From NCBI GenBank assembly GCA_002335355.1, contig DCTD01000090.1, positions 19,806 through 28,995 on the forward strand: a stretch of 9,190 nucleotides of DNA, written 5' to 3'. Within the stretch, counting starts at the first letter, position 1. Every line of letters starts with the position of its first letter. The translations under genes were made by a program, and so were the position numbers. Shown here piece by piece: positions 5,989 to 9,190 of the stretch. The notes beneath the pieces are model-generated. The model was not told the origin of the DNA. It saw nothing but the letters and a program-made list of their open reading frames with translations, and did not search any database. The stretch comes from Patescibacteria group bacterium UBA1449 (GTDB lineage Bacteria > Patescibacteriota > Microgenomatia > UBA1400 > UBA1449).

Positions 5989-6801
5989 ATGAAAAAGCAA
6001 CCAACTAATATCCGAGTCGATTTTGAGCAGTTCCGAAACGAAAACAAAATTACATACTGGTGGGCTTCGGAATTTATGCTCATGCTTGGGTATAAAACGA
6101 TGAAGAGTTTTGAAAAAGTTATCCAACGGGCCATTGCTGCTTGTATGACTTTGGATATCCCGTTTGACACTAACTTTATCGTAACAATGAGAAAACAAGA
6201 CGGGAAAGAAGTCAGAGATTATAAATTGACCCGCTTTGCCTGTTACTTAACTGCCATGAATGGCGATCCCAAAAAACCTGAGGTGGCTCAAGCCCAGTTC
6301 TATTTTTCCCAACAAACGCGACGCTTTGAACTTTACTTGCAGGGAGCCGAAGATATCGAACGGGTGTTAGTACGGAAAGAGATTAAAGAAGGTAATAAGG
6401 CTTTGGCCAGTACTGCCAAAAGAGCTGGTGTTTCTAACTACTCAAATTTTACCAATGCAGGGTACTTAGGCATGTATAACTCTAGTCTATGGTTTTTACG
6501 CAACCGCCGAAAACTCGATCCCAAAGAAGATATCTATGATTATATGGGCAGAACTGAATTGGCAGCTAATCTGTTTAGAATTACTCAAACTGAGGAACGC
6601 TTAAAACGACGTGGAGTTCTTGGTCAGGAATACTCTGAGCTGACTCACCGTAGTGTGGGTAGGCAGGTTCGGCATTTGGTCAAACAAAACACTGGCAGAT
6701 ACCCTGAACAACTCAGAGCAAGCAGAAAACTGATGGAAGTAAAACGGGAGTTGGTAACGGGAGCAAAAAAGCTGAATAAAATGGACAAAAAAGATCAATA
6801 A
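5989..6801 (+). CDS. dinD: DNA-damage-inducible protein D (DinD family)
   Basis: The 270 aa match the length and motif order of E. coli DinD (about 274 aa). An N-terminal BRO-N-like region has YWWASEFMLMLGYKTMKSFEKVI. The family hallmark TRFACYLTAMNGDPKKPEVA is followed by QAQFYFSQQTRRFEL (about 76-112). A further block carries MGRTELAANLFRITQTEERLKR (about 185-206), then the THRSVGRQVR region. E. coli DinD is an SOS-induced protein reported to destabilise RecA filaments; the same role here is inferred from homology. The start is supported by homology, not by the weak AAAAAGGT upstream. It stands alone between leftward orphan genes and ends before the hairpin at 6811-6865. Confidence 0.93.
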   Translation: MKKQPTNIRVDFEQFRNENKITYWWASEFMLMLGYKTMKSFEKVIQRAIAACMTLDIPFDTNFIVTMRKQDGKEVRDYKLTRFACYLTAMNGDPKKPEVAQAQFYFSQQTRRFELYLQGAEDIERVLVRKEIKEGNKALASTAKRAGVSNYSNFTNAGYLGMYNSSLWFLRNRRKLDPKEDIYDYMGRTELAANLFRITQTEERLKRRGVLGQEYSELTHRSVGRQVRHLVKQNTGRYPEQLRASRKLMEVKRELVTGAKKLNKMDKKDQ

Positions 6802-6866
6802 AAAGAGAAAGCCGCCTGGGTAGTATGTACATACATCGTGTGTGATGTGTACACGCCCAAGCGGCG
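6798..6866 (-). terminator. Intrinsic terminator of the leftward three-gene operon
   Basis: GCCGCCTGGG (6811-6820) faces CCCAAGCGGC (6856-6865). In leftward RNA all ten positions pair (one G-U); in rightward RNA one is a C-A mismatch. Leftward, the stem is followed by TTTCTCTTTTTA. Both facts mark it as a minus-strand terminator, although it also sits 9 nt past the dinD stop. The 35-nt loop contains two perfect palindromes, GTATGTACATAC (6823-6834) and GTGTACAC (6847-6854). Confidence 0.6.
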
Positions 6867-6883
6867 GTCTCTACGTGTTGTCT

Positions 6884-7075
6884 CTAGTCGCGGGGTCCTC
6901 GGTTGGACTGAATCCATCGATTACCTGGAATTACCCCTTTGATGTAGCATGGCTTGCCCTCTGCATCGATGACACAGATCATTCTGGATTGATCTCCATC
7001 ATCGCGCAATTCCCGTGGATGTCTGCTCCTTCGTTGCACTTCTAGTGCTTCTGGCCGAACCAGTGTTTGAGTCAT
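6884..7075 (-). CDS. Small orphan protein (63 aa)
   Basis: It starts at ATG 7075-7073, preceded by GAGGGGAGGAGGAA, a strong purine-rich ribosome binding site. The product is basic in its first half (RPEALEVQRRSRHPRELRDD) and then has a compact segment, MICVIDAEGKPCYIKGVIPG, which looks like a beta hairpin, and an Arg/Gly/Pro tail. It has no membrane segment and two cysteines that are far apart. It is the last gene of the leftward trio, 23 nt after its neighbour, and ends about 20 nt before the terminator hairpin. No family is recognised. The ribosome binding site and operon position support it, and an opposite-strand ORF over the same DNA is rejected. Confidence 0.6.
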   Translation of the reverse strand: MTQTLVRPEALEVQRRSRHPRELRDDGDQSRMICVIDAEGKPCYIKGVIPGNRWIQSNRGPRD

Positions 7076-7098
7076 TTCCTCCTCCCCTCTCGATGACT

Positions 7099-7560
7099 CT
7101 AAAACAAGCTAGCAACCAGTTCCATTGGCTTATGTGACGGTTCTTCCACCTCCTTCATGATGATGCTCATCTTCAGCTTGATCCACATGACCAGCCTACT
7201 GAAAGTCACGACTTTCGGTTCCGTTACCCCAATAGCCACGATGCTCCCACAGATTTGCCAGACAAGAATGCTTTGACTCTCGTTTTCTGATTGCTCAACC
7301 AGGCCAATTCCGTAGTGGCCACTATCAAGAGCAGTCGCGATGAATGATGCGTTGGCCTGCTCATGAACCCGTGACACAAACTCGTAAAATTCATCGCTCG
7401 TGATGTGCTGCTTCCCATATCCTAGAGGTCGTTGACGGTATTCTTCCGGGATTATCGCCACGATGACACAAGCTCTGTATCTGTCCACCATTTCTTCACA
7501 CATACGGCGAACTACTTCATTTAATGGCTGAGTCCCCAAGACAATTGTCTTCATATCCAT
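7099..7560 (-). CDS. Orphan soluble alpha/beta protein (153 aa)
   Basis: It starts at ATG 7560-7558, with GAGGGAGAG 5 nt upstream. The likely fold is mixed: helix NEVVRRMCEEMVDRYRA (about 14-30), strand CVIVAIIP, helix SDEFYEFVSRVHEQANA (about 55-71), then strands around SFIATALD, YGIGLVEQ and ILVWQICGSIVAIGV (about 97-111). A long C-terminal amphipathic helix runs over about 120-140 (RLVMWIKLKMSIIMKEVEE). There is no signal peptide and no motif I recognise. It is the middle gene of the leftward trio (16 nt after one gene, 23 nt before the next). Its layout, helix then beta hairpins then C-terminal helix, is like that of the first gene; whether they are paralogues needs a structure or profile comparison. 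Confidence 0.75.
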   Translation of the reverse strand: MDMKTIVLGTQPLNEVVRRMCEEMVDRYRACVIVAIIPEEYRQRPLGYGKQHITSDEFYEFVSRVHEQANASFIATALDSGHYGIGLVEQSENESQSILVWQICGSIVAIGVTEPKVVTFSRLVMWIKLKMSIIMKEVEEPSHKPMELVASLF

Positions 7561-7576
7561 CCATTCTCTCCCTCTG

Positions 7577-7939
7577 TTACCTCAGTACTCTGCTAGTGGC
7601 TGCCGCGACCTCCCGGGCATCCTCCATGGTTCCACGGACGACAGCAACCACAGTGATGTCTTTGCTAATCTGAAGACAAAACACAGAGAAGTCGCCCTCA
7701 GAGAAGCTTTTCACCTCGAGATTCTCAGGCATCAACCAATGCATAGTTGATTCCAGCATGGTTTTTGTTCTACCCATTCGAAAATCGATCTCAAATACCT
7801 TTGTTTGAGTATCTCCACGAAGGATAACAAAACCTGTTCCATCGACCATGCGGTAGATCGCCACAGCAAGAGTTGCCCTTTGGATTTCACTCGACAATGC
7901 CCTAAGTTCGGTTGAGCTTGTGACATAAGCCGTACTCAT
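7577..7939 (-). CDS. Orphan soluble protein, faintly Roadblock/LC7-like (120 aa)
   Basis: It starts at ATG 7939-7937 behind GGGGGAGGAGAGTC, a strong ribosome binding site. The N-terminal helix (about 8-25) leads to paired strands AVAIYRMVDGTGFVILRG, then a central helix (about 57-70), strands EVKSFSEGDFSVFCLQI and ITVVAVVRG, and a C-terminal helix EDAREVAAATSRVL (about 106-119). This order resembles small alpha/beta sandwich folds such as Roadblock/LC7, but no diagnostic motif is present, so this is a weak structural guess. First gene of the leftward trio. TATAGT at 7972-7967 is a possible -10 without a good -35. Confidence 0.75.
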   Translation of the reverse strand: MSTAYVTSSTELRALSSEIQRATLAVAIYRMVDGTGFVILRGDTQTKVFEIDFRMGRTKTMLESTMHWLMPENLEVKSFSEGDFSVFCLQISKDITVVAVVRGTMEDAREVAAATSRVLR

Positions 7940-8001
7940 GACTCTCCTCCCCCTCTTAAATTTACGACTATATTTGATTCTTCCTGTGATCTTTTCTCAC
8001 G

Positions 8002-8051
8002 AGAAGGCACCTTTCTAAGTCTATTACTATAGGCTCATAAAGGTGCCTTCT
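8002..8051. repeat. 13-bp perfect inverted repeat with nested hairpin
   Basis: AGAAGGCACCTTT at 8002-8014 is the exact reverse complement of AAAGGTGCCTTCT at 8039-8051. The 24-nt loop contains CTAT/ATAG (8021-8024 with 8029-8032). Just outside, TTCTC (7994-7998) and GAGAA (8001-8005) form a competing small stem. Neither side has a strong T run, and no gene reads into it in the rightward direction. It may be an operator, a leader structure for the leftward trio or a remnant of a mobile element end. Confidence 0.65.
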
Positions 8052-8098
8052 TTACGGAAGAATGATGTTAAGGTGCACGTAGAGTTGTGCTTTTGCTC

Positions 8099-8133
8099 AA
8101 AAAAAAAGCGGAACGCAAGTGTTCCGCCTTTAT
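8099..8133 (-). terminator. Strong intrinsic terminator (leftward T9)
   Basis: GCGGAAC (8108-8114), a GCAAGT loop and GTTCCGC (8121-8127) form a 7-bp GC-rich stem. Read leftward it is followed at once by nine T (complement of A 8099-8107), a textbook intrinsic terminator. Read rightward it is followed by CTTTATTTG, which could also work. No protein gene lies directly upstream on either strand. Confidence 0.75.
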
Positions 8134-8213
8134 TTGTTCAAAGCTTTTGGTTTGTAAGCCAGCATTCTATCCATATATCTTCATCTTCAGTTGCTTATGT
8201 TAAAGCATAAATT
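8099..8213 (-). ncRNA. Candidate orphan small RNA, about 115 nt
   Basis: On the minus strand, TTTGCA (8247-8242; 4 of 6 to TTGACA) is followed after 16 nt by a perfect TATAAT (8225-8220), putting a start near 8213. The strong T9 terminator ends the transcript near 8099. Between them are a 5' hairpin (TTATG/CATAA, about 8207-8192) and a short GGCTT/AAGCT complement, with no ORF longer than 14 codons and no ribosome binding site. I do not recognise 6S, SRP, tmRNA or RNase P features. Evidence is only the promoter-terminator pairing in an otherwise unexplained stretch. Confidence 0.35.
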
Positions 8214-8300
8214 GATAAAATTATACACCAACTTTATTTCATGCAAAGGGGCAGTTTTCATTTATAAATTAAGCAATTAATGTGTGTATTTGTTATGTAG

Positions 8301-8309
8301 TGTTATAAT
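8301..8309 (+). promoter_or_regulatory. Extended -10 promoter for the right-hand operon
   Basis: TGTTATAAT is a perfect TATAAT (8304-8309) preceded by the TGn extension. The -35 region (8281-8286, TGTGTG) is poor, as often seen with extended -10 promoters. Transcription would start near 8316, leaving a leader of about 130 nt before the 8446 gene, with a small CCTGT/ACAGG hairpin (8341-8354) and the 24-codon ORF inside it. Confidence 0.5.
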
Positions 8310-8377
8310 AGCATAATTCGTATCACTCTACTCCAACATGCCTGTCAGCACAGGTACTATCACACTGGAAAGGAGAG

Positions 8378-8452
8378 ATGCCCTGCCTTGATCTTTTACA
8401 ACTGAATAGACAGTATGCGACAACACATAATGATGAGAGGTTCACATGGTAG
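8378..8452 (+). CDS. Upstream ORF (24 aa) overlapping the next start
   Basis: It begins ATG at 8378 with AAAGGAG ending 2 nt before it, so the ribosome binding site is good but very close. The product is MPCLDLLQLNRQYATTHNDE and four further residues. Its TAG (8450-8452) lies within the first codons of the 8446 gene (ATGGTAG), an arrangement that favours translational coupling. It mirrors the 28-codon ORF at the head of the left-hand cluster. It may be a leader peptide or a chance ORF. Confidence 0.32.
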   Translation: MPCLDLLQLNRQYATTHNDERFTW

Positions 8453-8811
8453 CCATAGCTAAGTTTAGCGGTGAGGAAATGGCCAAATTAGTAGCTGGAT
8501 GGGTGCAAGAAGCGGTTGAACAATTCGACCGCGTTGTACTCGTCGGCCAAGGCGAATTACGGTTCATCGTTGAGAAAGGAAGTCCTTTCCCTGTATTCGT
8601 TTTCAGCGACCCCACCCATCCCAAGCACCAGCCAATCCTTATCCGGATTACTGGATCTATTCTGGTGATCGAATGCAAGCCACTTAGGTGGACGCTCGAC
8701 CTACTCCAGAATCCTGAGCGGGACATCGCTCATCTGAGTTTTTCGGTGAACGACTTTCTCACTGTACTCCAAGTCATTTACAATCGCTGGAACGATCAAA
8801 TAATCCAATAG
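8446..8811 (+). CDS. Orphan soluble protein (121 aa)
   Basis: It starts at ATG 8446, with GAGAGG 5 nt upstream. An N-terminal amphipathic helix (about 8-28, EEMAKLVAGWVQEAVEQFD) is followed by strands RVVLVGQGELRFIVEKG and PVFVFSD, a His/Pro-rich turn (DPTHPKHQP), strands ILIRITGSILVIECKPL and a C-terminal helix VNDFLTVLQVIYNRW (about 99-115). This again gives a helix, beta sheet, helix plan of about 120 residues, as in the leftward trio. No catalytic motif or family is recognised. It precedes the next gene by 13 nt, which marks a rightward operon. Confidence 0.75.
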   Translation: MVAIAKFSGEEMAKLVAGWVQEAVEQFDRVVLVGQGELRFIVEKGSPFPVFVFSDPTHPKHQPILIRITGSILVIECKPLRWTLDLLQNPERDIAHLSFSVNDFLTVLQVIYNRWNDQIIQ

Positions 8812-8824
8812 TGAGGAGTAGAAG

Positions 8825-9178
8825 ATGCCAGCTCGTTTCGGACGACTACCTAACCCACGTCCCGTGTATTCTGATGAACAGCTTAAGGAGGTAGAAGCAC
8901 TGCTTCGCCAAATCCAAGCAGATCTTTTAAACAATGGAGGTAGTTTAAGCCAAATTACAATTGGCAGGGCAGCTCAGGTAACCAAAGTGGAGCTTTCAAG
9001 CGGTTTGGGATGTATCGCCGTAAAAGCCGAAAACAATGGCTACAAGGTCATCTGCCAGGGTCGTAAAGGTATCCCTGTACCAATCAATCAGCTACCCAAT
9101 GAGCTTGCCCAGGCAGTTGCTTTCCGGCAACGCTACAACACAGGCGAGGACAGAAGTAAGTGGCATGAAAGGGAGTGA
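8825..9178 (+). CDS. Orphan soluble protein (117 aa)
   Basis: It starts at ATG 8825, with GAGGAG at 8813-8818, 6 nt upstream. A basic Pro-rich N-terminus (MPARFGRLPNPRPVYSD) leads to a long helix DEQLKEVEALLRQIQADLL (about 17-35). Strand-forming segments follow: ITIGRAAQVTKVELSSG, CIAVKAENNGYKVICQG and GIPVPINQL. A helical, charged C-terminus (ELAQAVAFRQRYNTG and DRSKWHERE) ends the protein. No recognised motif. Its last codons carry AAAGGGAG, the probable ribosome binding site of the following gene, so translation is likely coupled. Confidence 0.75.
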   Translation: MPARFGRLPNPRPVYSDEQLKEVEALLRQIQADLLNNGGSLSQITIGRAAQVTKVELSSGLGCIAVKAENNGYKVICQGRKGIPVPINQLPNELAQAVAFRQRYNTGEDRSKWHERE

Positions 9179-9181
9179 GCG

Positions 9182-9190
9182 GTGCTAGCC
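9182..9190 (+). CDS. Start of a further gene (partial, right edge)
   Basis: A GTG at 9182 is preceded by AAAGGGAG (9168-9175) with 6-nt spacing, 3 nt after the previous stop. The frame GTG CTA GCC is open to the edge. Only three codons are visible, so this rests on the ribosome binding site and the operon pattern. Confidence 0.3.

Larger units (their letters stand above)
7940..8377. other. Gene-poor divergent intergenic region
   Basis: About 440 nt separate the leftward trio from the rightward operon, and I find no convincing protein gene in it. It holds a 13-bp inverted repeat (8002-8051), a strong hairpin terminator (8099-8133), a candidate minus-strand small RNA (8099-8213) and an extended -10 promoter (8301-8309). 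The stretch 8140-8330 is strongly AT-rich compared with the flanking genes. Confidence 0.6.

Noticed and set aside
6842..7045. Rightward 67-codon ORF
   Set aside because: It starts inside the loop of the minus-strand terminator and is antisense to the 63-aa gene, which has a strong ribosome binding site.
891..8077. 10-mer TTAAGGTGCA present at both 891-900 and 8068-8077
   Set aside because: A 10-base match between two places in 9 kb is expected many times by chance.
8442..8726. Leftward 94-codon ORF
   Set aside because: It is a shadow of the 8446-8811 gene, with Ser/Thr/Arg-rich antisense composition and no ribosome binding site.
1..9190. CRISPR array, tRNA or rRNA genes, transposase or integrase
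   Set aside because: No regularly spaced repeats, no tRNA-like cloverleaf ending in CCA and no recombinase motif were found on either strand.

Overview
The window looks like a chromosome segment of a small-genome bacterium using the standard code (TAA, TAG and TGA all close genes). A candidate-phyla-radiation (Patescibacteria) host is my best guess. It rests on the compact enolase, on a hairpin of the 'GTCATTCTGG…CCAGGATGAC' kind often seen between genes in such genomes, and on the many short orphan genes. No rRNA or tRNA is present to confirm it.

Layout. (1) 1-840, leftward: a run of five very small genes (28-72 codons, one cut by the window edge), each behind its own purine-rich ribosome binding site. 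Four of the five products carry Cys-x2/3-Cys pairs. A promoter near 990-1018 drives them through a roughly 147-nt leader containing two hairpins, one followed by a U run. (2) 1115-4735, rightward: a full-length phosphoenolpyruvate-synthase-family protein that has lost most of its catalytic residues, followed by a complete and apparently active enolase. Enolase makes phosphoenolpyruvate, so the neighbour may sense or bind this metabolite rather than make it. (3) 4886-5764, leftward: two orphan membrane proteins. (4) 5989-6801, rightward: dinD, a DNA-damage-inducible protein D homologue, behind a tandem direct repeat. (5) 6884-7939, leftward: three orphan soluble genes in a tight operon ending in a terminator oriented for that strand. 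(6) 7940-8377: a gene-poor stretch with a 13-bp inverted repeat, a strong hairpin terminator, a possible orphan small RNA on the minus strand and an extended -10 promoter on the plus strand. (7) 8378-9190, rightward: a second orphan operon with a short overlapping upstream ORF, two orphan genes and the start of a third.

The recognisable genes (PEP-synthase-like, enolase, dinD) have poor or no Shine-Dalgarno sequence. Every orphan gene has a strong GGAG/GAGG site. This split suggests two populations of genes: conserved chromosomal genes, and an accessory set with its own translation signals. The functions of the accessory genes are not recognisable from sequence alone.
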